Below, piece by piece: positions 14,572-21,435 of a stretch of 26,288 nt of DNA. The stretch comes from JBFHNV01 sp965365655 (GTDB taxonomy: Bacteria; Pseudomonadota; Gammaproteobacteria; HK1), in NCBI GenBank assembly GCA_965365655.1, contig CBDUCN010000024.1, forward strand, positions 1 to 26,288, written 5' to 3'. The translations under genes were made by a program, and so were the position numbers. The number at the start of each line of letters is the position of its first letter. Within the stretch, counting starts at the first letter, position 1. Under the pieces are notes generated by a model that was not told where the DNA came from, did no database searches, and saw nothing but the letters and a program-made list of their open reading frames with translations.

Positions 14572-15072
14572 TCAGAACTCCAGGCTTGCCTGGATCGCCT
14601 TGTAGCCCTCCTCGGCGCAGCCCTGGTCCGCCTCGCCGGTCGGCGCGCCGGACACGCCGATGCCGCCGACGATGGAGCCGCCCGCCTGCACCGTGATGCC
14701 GCCGCCCAGCATCAGCGCGTCGCTGATGTCGCGCGCCGCGGACTGCGGCTTGCCGGGCTCGGTGAGGGTCGCGAGCTCGGTGGTCGCAGTGCGGAAGCTG
14801 ACCGCCGTCCATGCCTTGCGCCGCGCGGTGTCGGGCGTGTGCGGCCCGGCGAAGCGGTCCTTGAGCAGCACCTGCAGGTTGCCGAAACGATCGACCACCG
14901 CGACCGCCACCTGGTAGCCCTGGGCACGGCAGGCCTCGAGGGTCTTGGTGGCGGCGGTCTGCGCGGTGTCCAGGGTCATGATCTTGAACTCGACGAGCGC
15001 GTCCTGCGCATGTGCCCAGGACCCGGCGCCGAGCAGCGCCGTGAGAATCGCCAGCCGGAGTGTCTTGGTCAT
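14572..15072 (-). CDS. Secreted GlcG/HbpS-like haem-binding domain protein
   Basis: A 166-residue protein with a signal peptide (MTKTLRLAILTALLGAGSWAHA, cleavage about residue 22-23) followed by one GlcG/HbpS domain. Typical blocks are VAVAVVDRFGNLQVLLKD (56-72), DTARRKAWTAVSF (81-93), MLGGGITVQAGGSIVGGIGVSGAPTGEADQGCAEEGYKA (121-159). The best-studied family member, HbpS of Streptomyces, is an extracytoplasmic haem-binding redox sensor partner; others are of unknown role, so haem binding here is only suggested. The ATG at 15072 is set by the signal peptide and by GAGGGG about seven bases upstream. It is divergent from sodC across 248 bases containing two dyads, and convergent with hoxX. A role in periplasmic oxidative or haem stress would fit the neighbour. 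Confidence 0.85.
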   Translation of the reverse strand: MTKTLRLAILTALLGAGSWAHAQDALVEFKIMTLDTAQTAATKTLEACRAQGYQVAVAVVDRFGNLQVLLKDRFAGPHTPDTARRKAWTAVSFRTATTELATLTEPGKPQSAARDISDALMLGGGITVQAGGSIVGGIGVSGAPTGEADQGCAEEGYKAIQASLEF

Positions 15073-15125
15073 CGTGAATCCCCTCGCTCGTTCGCGGGCC
15101 GCCCCGGTGGCGCCCTGCGAGCCAT

Positions 15126-15141
15126 ATTCAGGAGACTGAAT
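15126..15141. promoter_or_regulatory. Perfect dyad ATTCAG-GAGA-CTGAAT, candidate operator
   Basis: Six-base arms are exact reverse complements around a four-base spacer. The dyad lies 54 bases upstream of the hbpS-like gene start and is an AT-rich interruption in GC-rich DNA. Position and symmetry suggest a repressor or activator site for the minus-strand gene; no regulator can be named. Confidence 0.4.
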
Positions 15142-15171
15142 GCGGGCTTCAAGTGCGCGTCGCGGCCGCGC

Positions 15172-15185
15172 TTGATCGAGATCAG
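15172..15185. promoter_or_regulatory. FNR/ANR-type box between the hbpS-like gene and sodC
   Basis: TTGATCGAGATCAG matches TTGAT-N4-ATCAA at nine of ten fixed positions; the inner TGATC-GA-GATCA is perfectly symmetric. Its centre is about 107 bases upstream of the hbpS-like start and about 143 bases upstream of sodC, so it could act on either gene. It does not lie at -41.5 of a clear -10 on either strand. Confidence 0.45.
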
Positions 15186-15247
15186 GCGTCGGGCGCTGCG
15201 GCCATCCGCCGCGCGCCCGCAGCCCGGGGTCGCCGGCGGGCGCTGCA

Positions 15248-15275
15248 TTGGTGGTCGCTCGCGAATGCGTATACG
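15248..15275 (+). promoter_or_regulatory. Candidate sigma70-type promoter of sodC
   Basis: TTGGTG (15248-15253) and TATACG (15270-15275) are separated by 16 bases, in the only AT-leaning patch just before sodC. Transcription would begin near 15282, about 39 bases before the ATG, which leaves room for the AAGGAG ribosome binding site at 15306-15311. Confidence 0.45.
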
Positions 15276-15320
15276 GTCTGCGTGGTTCCAAGCCGTCCGC
15301 GGAAGAAGGAGATCTGCCCC

Positions 15321-15866
15321 ATGAAGCCCTTGCTGAGTCTTGTCGGTGCCGCCCTGACGCTGGCCGCGGCCGCCAGCCCCGCAGCCGCCGCCGGCCTGTC
15401 CGCTGCCGCGGCGATGGCCGGCTGCGACGACCCGACCGTCTCCGGCCACGCCACCCTGCACGAGCGTGCGTCGGACGAGGGCGTCAAGGTGGTCGACGTG
15501 ACCCTGGTGATGTCCGGGCTGCCCGACGGCAAGCACGCGGTGCACATCCACGAGACCGCGTCCTGTACGCCGTGCGGCGCCGCGAAGGGCCACTTCGACC
15601 CGGGCCCCCACGGCTTCACCAGCCCCGACGGCAATCATCCGTACCATGCCGGTGATCTGGTCAACATCGAGATCCGCAACGGCTACGGCGCGATGACCAC
15701 CAGCACCAGCCGCATCAGCCTGTCGCCGGGGCCGCTCGGCATCTTCGACGGCGACGGCAGCGCGGTGATCGTGCACGTGAATGCCGACAGCTACTGCCCG
15801 GACGGCGAGCAGAAGGGCTGCGCCGGCGGCGGGCGTGCGGCGTGCGGGGTGATCAAGCCGCTGTAG
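15321..15866 (+). CDS. sodC: Periplasmic superoxide dismutase [Cu-Zn]
   Basis: A 181-residue enzyme that dismutates superoxide to oxygen and hydrogen peroxide in the periplasm. Residues 1-24 are a signal peptide (MKPLLSLVGAALTLAAAASPAAAA). Copper and zinc ligands can be placed: HIH (75, 77), the bridging His in GHFDP (91), His in GPHGF (97), His and Asp in HPYHAGD (109, 112) and the last copper His in VIVHVNADSY (152). The C-terminal GGRAACGVIKPL carries the active-site Arg and a disulphide Cys. Compared with E. coli SodC it reads HAGDLVNI rather than HAGDLPNI, a mild change. The ATG at 15321 has AAGGAG 9 bases upstream. Confidence 0.96.
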   Translation: MKPLLSLVGAALTLAAAASPAAAAGLSAAAAMAGCDDPTVSGHATLHERASDEGVKVVDVTLVMSGLPDGKHAVHIHETASCTPCGAAKGHFDPGPHGFTSPDGNHPYHAGDLVNIEIRNGYGAMTTSTSRISLSPGPLGIFDGDGSAVIVHVNADSYCPDGEQKGCAGGGRAACGVIKPL

Positions 15867-15898
15867 GGGGCTTCCACGCGCTGGCGCGGCGGCGGCCG

Positions 15899-15919
15899 CG
15901 CCCGCCGTGGCCGCGGGCG
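15899..15919 (+). terminator. GC hairpin downstream of sodC
   Basis: CGCCCGC (15899-15905) and GCGGGCG (15913-15919) pair perfectly around a seven-base loop, 33 bases after the sodC stop. No U-tract follows, so terminator function is uncertain. Confidence 0.25.
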
Positions 15920-16077
15920 GTGAACGCCTTCCGGAGACCGCGGGGCGGACGCGCGGCGTCCACGCGACGCGCGCGTCCCGGGCGTGCGGCTCGCGCGGCG
16001 GTGATAGCCTTCCCGCACACCCACCCGGACGGTCGGGCCGTGCGTGCGGCCGCCGCGACCGCCGCAGGAGCTCTCTC

Positions 16078-17130
16078 GTGACGTATCCCGCGCGCCGCCT
16101 CGCCGTGGCCCTCTCGCTGCTCGCGCTGTCCGTTGCCGCGCCCGCGCAGGCGCCGCTGGTCGTCGGCATCAAGGAGGCGCCGCCGTTCGTCATCAAGTCG
16201 GCCGACGGGAGCTTCGGCGGTCCGGCGGTCGAGCTGTGGCGGCACCTCGCCGAGGCGCAGGGCCGCGAGTTCACCTGGCGCGAGCTGCCGCTGAAGGAGC
16301 TGCTGGACGCGGTGCAGCGCGGCGAGCTGGACGTGGCAGTGGGCGCGCTCACCGTGACCGCGGAGCGCGAGGGGCGCTTCGACTTCACGCATCCCTATCA
16401 CACCACCGGCCTCGGCATCATCGCGCGCGAGGAGGAGGGCATCGGCGTGCTCAGCGTGGTCCGGCGCCTGCTCTCGCTGCAGTTCCTGGGTGCGCTGGGG
16501 GCGCTGCTGCTGGTGCTGGCGGGCACCGGCGCCGTGGTGTGGCTGCTCGAGCGGCGCCGCAATCCGGAGCAGTTCGGCGGCGGCGTCGCGAAGGGCCTGG
16601 GTGCCGGACTGTGGTGGTCGGCGGTGACGATGACCACGGTCGGCTACGGCGACAAGGCACCGGTCACCTTCGCCGGGCGCGTCGTCGCGCTGGTGTGGAT
16701 GTTCGTCGCCGTGGTCACCGTCTCCGGATTCACCGCCGGCATCGCGACGTCGCTCACCACCGAGCAGCTGGCTTCGGTGAGCGACCCCGCGGACCTGGCG
16801 CGCGCGCGCACCGGCACCGTCATCAATTCGGCCAGCGCGGAGTTCCTCGCGACGCGCGACGTGAGCCCGCGCGGCTACCGTGACCTCCCCGCGGCGCTGG
16901 CGGCGCTGCGCGAAGGCGAGCTGGACGCGGTCGTGTACGACGTCGCGCTGCTCGCGTGGCACCTCGAGCAGGCGCCGGACTCGGGGCTGCGCCTGCTCCC
17001 GCACACCCTGACCCGCCAGGAGTACGCGTTCGCGCTGCCCGCCGGGAGCACGCTTCGCGAGCCGCTGAACCGCGAGATCCTGCGCCACGTCGCGACGCCG
17101 GGCTGGCGCGAGAGCGTGAAGGGGTACTGA
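16078..17130 (+). CDS. GluR0-like ligand-gated potassium channel
   Basis: A 350-residue membrane protein with the layout of prokaryotic ionotropic glutamate receptors. Order: signal peptide (1-24); first half of a solute-binding (SBP_bac_3) domain (about 25-125: VGIKEAPPFVIKSADGSFGG ... GELDVAVGALTVTAEREGRFDFTHPYHTTGLGI); a first membrane helix (about 140-160); a pore loop with the K+ filter TVGYGD (187-192); a second helix (about 197-220); then the second half of the binding domain (about 225-350: GTVINSASAEFLA ... LREGELDAVVYDVALLAWHL). The filter predicts potassium selectivity and an amino acid is the likely ligand. The GTG at 16078 has AGGAG seven bases upstream and begins the signal peptide; there is no ATG option. 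The gene appears monocistronic, convergent with the TRAP genes. This is a rare family in bacteria. Confidence 0.9.
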   Translation: MTYPARRLAVALSLLALSVAAPAQAPLVVGIKEAPPFVIKSADGSFGGPAVELWRHLAEAQGREFTWRELPLKELLDAVQRGELDVAVGALTVTAEREGRFDFTHPYHTTGLGIIAREEEGIGVLSVVRRLLSLQFLGALGALLLVLAGTGAVVWLLERRRNPEQFGGGVAKGLGAGLWWSAVTMTTVGYGDKAPVTFAGRVVALVWMFVAVVTVSGFTAGIATSLTTEQLASVSDPADLARARTGTVINSASAEFLATRDVSPRGYRDLPAALAALREGELDAVVYDVALLAWHLEQAPDSGLRLLPHTLTRQEYAFALPAGSTLREPLNREILRHVATPGWRESVKGY

Positions 17131-17246
17131 CGCGACGGCCGCGCCGCGGCGATGCGGGCGTCGCAGCGCTCACCGGGCGCGTCTGCGCACCGGTTCATGG
17201 CCACGATTCACGGCCCGGGTCCGGGTGCCGCGGCAGGCGGGCCGGG

Positions 17247-19223
17247 TCAGGGCGACCGGGCGTGCTCCGCCCGGACCGGTGCGCGCCCGTTGCGCCACGC
17301 GAGCACCAGGCCCGGCAGCGCGAGCGCGATCCCGATCCCGGTGAGCGCGGCGTGGGAGATCCCGACCTCCTCGCCGCCGGGCGCCGCGCACGTGAGGCCG
17401 CCGCCGAGCAGCAGCGCGCGCGCGACCCAGCCGGGTGCGCCGCCGCCGATCTCGCCGAGGAACGCGACGTAGCCCTGCAGCGCCGAGCCGAAGAACCAGA
17501 TGCCGACGAGCGCGGTGACCAGCACCGCCATCACCTCGCCCGCGGAGCCCTGGCCGATCAGCGCCGGGTTGAGCACGAAGAAGAAAGGCACGACGTAGAT
17601 CACGCCGCCGAGGCGCATCGCCTCCACGCCGGCGCCCATCGGGCCGGTGCGCGCGAGCGTCGCCGCGGCGAACGCGCCCAGCGCGACCGGCGGCGTGATG
17701 TAGCTCACCATGCCGTAGTAGAGGATGAACAGGTGGATCGCGAGCTGATCGAGGCCCGCCTTCTCCAGCGCCGGTGCGAGCACCACCGCGAGGAAGATGT
17801 AGCACGCGGTCACGGTCATGCCCATGCCGAACACGAACGACGTGATCGCGCCCATCACCAGCAGCATGATCGTGGAGCCGCCGGCGAGGAAGATGAGGTC
17901 GTTGACCAGGGTGCCGGCGAGGCCGGTCGCGGAGAACGCGCCGACGATGAGCCCGACGCCGAGCAGCACGCCGACCAGCTCCGCGAGCGCGCGGCCGATG
18001 CCGACGATCATGCCGGCGAAGCTCTCTAGCGTGAAGCGGTGCTTCGCGGAGAACTGGTTGATCACGAGCAGCAGCGCGGTCGCGTAGAACGGCGCCAGCG
18101 TCTCGATGCGGTACGCGATCATCAGGAAGATGAGCAGCGCGAACACGAACAGGTAGCTCCAGCCCTCCTTGAGCGTCGCGCCGAGGCGCGGCAGCTCGTC
18201 GCGCGGAAGGCCCTTCAGCCCGCGTCGCGCGGCGTACGCGTCCACCTGCACGAACAGCCCGAAGTAGTAGAGCAGCGAGGGCACGGCCGCGGCCACCGCG
18301 ATCTCGAAGTACGGCCGCGACAGGAACGACGCCATGACGAACGCCGTCGCGCCCATGATGGGCGGCATCAGCACGCCGCCGGTCGACGCGCAGGCCTCGG
18401 TCGCCGCGGCGTAGCGCGCGGAGAATCCGGTGCGCTGCATCGCCGGGATGGACACCGCGCCGGTGGTGAGCACGTTGGAGATCACCGAGCCCGACATCGA
18501 GCCCATGAAGCCGGACGCGAAGATGGCCACCTTCGCGGCGCCGCCGCGGAACGCGCCGACCAGGGCCAGCGCGAGGTCGTTGAAGAACGCGCCGCCGCCC
18601 GTTCTCTGCAGCACCGCGCCGAACAGGATGAAGCCGATCACCAGGTTGCCGAACGCGGTCATCGGGATCCCGAACGCGCTCTCCGAGGAGATCATGTGGT
18701 ACGGGATGGTGTCGGAGAACGGCTGCGCGAAGCCGGAGATCGGGCCCGGCATCTTGTCCGCGAACACCGGGTACAGCGAGAACACCGCGACGACGATGAA
18801 GATGGCGAGCCCGCCGGTGCGCCGCGTCGCCTCGAGGATCAGCACCCACAGCGCGACCGACGCCCAGCGCGCCGCGTCCGGCGCTGCGTACTCCCAGCCC
18901 TCCTCGAGCGACGTCTCCGCGGTCACCGCGAAGTAGCCGCACACCGCCAGCGCGATCGCCGCGAGCCCCCAGTCCCACCACGGCACGCGCCCGCCCTCGC
19001 GGCGGGTCGCGCGGAAGCACAGGAACACCGCGGCGAGGAACAGCGCCGCCAGCAGGTACAGGTAGCGGCCCTCGATGACGACGATGCCGAAGACCTGCAG
19101 GTTGAACAGCTGGTGCACCGACAGCGCGACCGCCGCGACGGTGAGGGCGCCGAACAGCCAGCGCGCCGCGCCGCGGGGTTCGCGGCCCAGGCTCGCGTCC
19201 GCGGGCGGAGCGGGGGTGGTCAT
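17247..19223 (-). CDS. TRAP transporter fused permease (4TM/12TM), TAXI type
   Basis: A 658-residue inner-membrane protein that fuses the small (DctQ-like) and large (DctM-like) TRAP permease subunits, as is usual for TAXI systems; uptake would be driven by a Na+ or H+ gradient. The first part (about 25-150) has the small-subunit-like helices. The large-subunit part starts near ATRRTGGLAIFIVV and shows typical elements: FGIPMTAFGNLVIGFILFG, ASGFMGSMSGSVISNVLTTGAVSIPAM, EACASTGGVLMPPIMGATAFVMA, and later GMGMTVTACYIF, YYGMVSYITPPVALGAF. The ATG at 19223 lies 68 bases downstream of the binding-protein stop, so both are probably one operon. Substrate unknown; TAXI systems often carry dicarboxylates or amino acids. 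Confidence 0.95.
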   Translation of the reverse strand: MTTPAPPADASLGREPRGAARWLFGALTVAAVALSVHQLFNLQVFGIVVIEGRYLYLLAALFLAAVFLCFRATRREGGRVPWWDWGLAAIALAVCGYFAVTAETSLEEGWEYAAPDAARWASVALWVLILEATRRTGGLAIFIVVAVFSLYPVFADKMPGPISGFAQPFSDTIPYHMISSESAFGIPMTAFGNLVIGFILFGAVLQRTGGGAFFNDLALALVGAFRGGAAKVAIFASGFMGSMSGSVISNVLTTGAVSIPAMQRTGFSARYAAATEACASTGGVLMPPIMGATAFVMASFLSRPYFEIAVAAAVPSLLYYFGLFVQVDAYAARRGLKGLPRDELPRLGATLKEGWSYLFVFALLIFLMIAYRIETLAPFYATALLLVINQFSAKHRFTLESFAGMIVGIGRALAELVGVLLGVGLIVGAFSATGLAGTLVNDLIFLAGGSTIMLLVMGAITSFVFGMGMTVTACYIFLAVVLAPALEKAGLDQLAIHLFILYYGMVSYITPPVALGAFAAATLARTGPMGAGVEAMRLGGVIYVVPFFFVLNPALIGQGSAGEVMAVLVTALVGIWFFGSALQGYVAFLGEIGGGAPGWVARALLLGGGLTCAAPGGEEVGISHAALTGIGIALALPGLVLAWRNGRAPVRAEHARSP

Positions 19224-19291
19224 CGTGACGGGTGTCCGCGCGCGGCGGCCGGCAGGGGGCCGGCCGCCGCGTCAGCCGGGACGGGGCGGTG

Positions 19292-20446
19292 TCAGAACAC
19301 CACCTGGAAGCCGCCGGCCTTCAGCGCCTCGCGGCGCGCGCTCTCCCACTCGGCCTCCCACGCGTCGTCGGACACGCCCTTCGACTCGAGCGCGGCCCAC
19401 GCGTCGGCCAGCGCCTTCTGGCGCGCGATCAGCTTGTCGTTGTGGGCCTGCGCCTCGCCGGTCCACAGGCCCTTCTCCTTGAAGTAGCGGATCGCGCCGT
19501 CGTGGTACGGCACCACCCACTGGTAGTCCTGCTTGTCGATGTGCCAGCCGTTGATGCCCGGCGCCTTGCCCTTGTACTCGTCGAACAGCTCCACCATCGC
19601 GCGCGTCATGTTGTAGACGAGGTCGGCGTCCTGATCGAGCATCGCGGTGAGCACGGGATAGGCGTAGCCGGCGCCCTCGTAGCCGGGGCCGCCGTCGATG
19701 TTCGCGCCGACGCTCGCGACGTTGGGGCTGAAGAACGGTGCGACCTCCTTCATGCGTGCGATGCCGGCGGCGTCGTCGTGGTGGACCGGCGGCCACACCA
19801 GTCCGCGCGGCGACGCGGCCATCTCGTAGGCCTTGCCCGAGTTGGTCGACGCGAAGGCCGCGTCCACCTGGCCGTTGACCATGCCCTTCCAGGAATCGCT
19901 GAAGCCGCCGAACTCCACCTTCTCGACGTCGTCCCAGGTGAGGCCGGCGTATGCGAGGTACGCCGTGACGTTGACGTTGAGCGCCGGAGCGCCCTTGACC
20001 CACGCGACGCGCTTGCCCTTGAGGTCGGAGTACTCCTTCACGCCCGCGTCGCCGGCGACGCCGACGGCGAGGTTGATCGCGCCGCCGTTGTTCGACAGCA
20101 GCACGCGCACCGGCTGCGGCCCCCAGCGCTTCTTGCCGAACTCGAACACGCCCTCCTGGGCCATGAAGGAACCGCCGACGCCGGTGGCCGAGAAGTGCAC
20201 CTTGCCCTGGCGCAGCGGCTCGGTGCGCGCGACGTCGTTCTTGCCCGGCAGCACGCGCAGATCCACGCCCAGCTTGTTCTTCAGCGCCGAGCCGATGGCG
20301 ACCGACTGGTTGTAGCCGGCCGAGCCGGTGCCGTAGGCAGTCCACGCGAGCTGCGAGGGCAGCGTGATCTCGGCGGCGTGGGCGGCGGTCGCGAGCGCGC
20401 CGGCCGCGAGGGCGGCCAGCGTCGCCGTGCGCAGGGACGTGATCAT
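19292..20446 (-). CDS. TAXI-family TRAP transporter solute-binding protein
   Basis: A 384-residue periplasmic binding protein that would capture the substrate for the permease encoded next to it. Residues 1-24 are a signal peptide ending AAHA, followed by the mature start EITLPSQLAWTAYGTGSAGYNQSVAIGSALKNK, which is the TAXI-type opening. Later blocks include LSNNGGAINLAVG, DLKGKRVAWVKGAPALNVN, KVEFGGFSDSWKGMVNGQVDAAFAST. It is somewhat longer than the usual roughly 320-residue TAXI protein because of extra C-terminal helices (WTGEAQAHNDKLIARQKALADAW). The ATG at 20446 is set by AAGGAGG about 8 bases upstream. It is divergent from the SDR gene. Confidence 0.94.
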   Translation of the reverse strand: MITSLRTATLAALAAGALATAAHAAEITLPSQLAWTAYGTGSAGYNQSVAIGSALKNKLGVDLRVLPGKNDVARTEPLRQGKVHFSATGVGGSFMAQEGVFEFGKKRWGPQPVRVLLSNNGGAINLAVGVAGDAGVKEYSDLKGKRVAWVKGAPALNVNVTAYLAYAGLTWDDVEKVEFGGFSDSWKGMVNGQVDAAFASTNSGKAYEMAASPRGLVWPPVHHDDAAGIARMKEVAPFFSPNVASVGANIDGGPGYEGAGYAYPVLTAMLDQDADLVYNMTRAMVELFDEYKGKAPGINGWHIDKQDYQWVVPYHDGAIRYFKEKGLWTGEAQAHNDKLIARQKALADAWAALESKGVSDDAWEAEWESARREALKAGGFQVVF

Positions 20447-20542
20447 CGTGAGGTTCCTCCTTATCTGGCGTGCCGATCCGCTGCCGGCGCGCTCGTTGGG
20501 TATGACGTCCCGGCCGCGGCTGCCGCGCCGGGGGGGCGATCG

Positions 20543-20571
20543 AGTATCGACCGCGGCCCCGGGTCGTGCAA
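20543..20571 (-). promoter_or_regulatory. Candidate promoter for the TRAP operon
   Basis: On the minus strand TTGCAC (20571-20566) and GATACT (20548-20543) are 17 bases apart. The start would be near 20536, leaving a leader of about 90 bases before the ATG at 20446. The region is shared with the divergent SDR gene (start 20615). Confidence 0.35.
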
Positions 20572-20614
20572 GCATGACGCCCCGCCACGTGGCGGATACA
20601 GGGAGGAAGACCCC

Positions 20615-21376
20615 ATGCTTCACGCGGATCTTGCCGGCCGGCAGGTGCTGGTCACCGGGGCGTCGTCGGGGATCGGTCTCGCGGCGGTGGAGCTGTTCGC
20701 GCGCTGCGGCGCGAAGGTGGCGCTCAACCACCTGCCGAAGGATGCGCGCGGGCGCGAGCAGGTGGAGCGCCTCACCGGGATGGGGCTCGACGTGATCGCG
20801 GCGCCCGGGGACGTCTCCCGGGTGGACAGCGCCGACTCGATGGTCAAGCACGCGATCGCCGAGCTCGGCGGCCTGGACGTGCTGATCAACAACGCCGGCA
20901 CGTCGAACACCGTCGAGCCGGTGCCGATGGAGGACCTCGACGCGATGACCGAGGACTTCTGGCAGTCCATCCTGTCCACGAACCTGATCGGCGCGTTCCG
21001 CTGCGCGCGCGCGGCCGCGCCGACGCTCAAGGCCTCGCGCGGCGCCATCGTCAGCACCGCGTCGGTGGCGGGCCTGGGGCGGCGCGGCAGCAGCATCGCG
21101 TACGGCGCCAGCAAGGCAGGGCTGATCAACCTGACCCAGAACCTGGCGCGCGCGCTGGCGCCCCACGTGCGCGTGAACGCGGTGGCTCCGGGGCTGGTGA
21201 ACAGCCCGTGGACGCAGCCGTGGCCCGAGGAGCGCAAGCGCGGCAGCATCGAGTCCTCGCTGCTCGCGCGCATGGTGGAACCGGAGGAGGTCGCGCAGGC
21301 GATGCTGTTCCTCGCGTGCGCGTCCGCGGTCACCGGGCAGACCGTGGCGGTGGACTGCGGCATGGGGATGGTGTGA
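20615..21376 (+). CDS. Short-chain dehydrogenase/reductase (SDR, classical type)
   Basis: A 253-residue NAD(P)-dependent oxidoreductase. The cofactor motif TGASSGIG is at 14-21, NNAG at 92-95, the catalytic Asn at about 123 (STNLIGAFR), and the catalytic Ser-Tyr-Lys in STASVAGL (148-150), YGASK (Y163, K167). The end VTGQTVAVDCGMGMV is typical of the family. Substrate cannot be told; a sugar alcohol, hydroxyacid or other alcohol are possible. Start ATG 20615 has GGAGG nine bases upstream. It is followed by a GMC oxidoreductase on the same strand and is divergent from the TRAP operon, suggesting a joint uptake and oxidation pathway. Its stop overlaps a 19-codon frame that leads into the GMC start. 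Confidence 0.93.
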   Translation: MLHADLAGRQVLVTGASSGIGLAAVELFARCGAKVALNHLPKDARGREQVERLTGMGLDVIAAPGDVSRVDSADSMVKHAIAELGGLDVLINNAGTSNTVEPVPMEDLDAMTEDFWQSILSTNLIGAFRCARAAAPTLKASRGAIVSTASVAGLGRRGSSIAYGASKAGLINLTQNLARALAPHVRVNAVAPGLVNSPWTQPWPEERKRGSIESSLLARMVEPEEVAQAMLFLACASAVTGQTVAVDCGMGMV

Positions 21377-21435
21377 TGGACGACGCGTGCCGGCACGCCG
21401 TTGCGCGAGGGGGCGCCGCAGGGGCCGCGCCGTGA
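21376..21435 (+). CDS. 19-codon bridging frame between the SDR and GMC genes
   Basis: The ATG at 21376 overlaps the SDR stop (TGATG), and the frame ends at a TGA (21433-21435) that overlaps the GTG start of the GMC gene (GTGA). The peptide MDDACRHAVARGGAAGAAP has no recognisable features. It may only serve to carry terminating ribosomes to the next start. It could also be chance; nothing but its exact overlaps supports it. Confidence 0.25.
   Translation: MDDACRHAVARGGAAGAAP

Noticed and set aside
18057..18070. FNR-like sequence TTGAT-CACG-AGCAG
   Set aside because: Three mismatches in the right half and inside the TRAP permease coding sequence.
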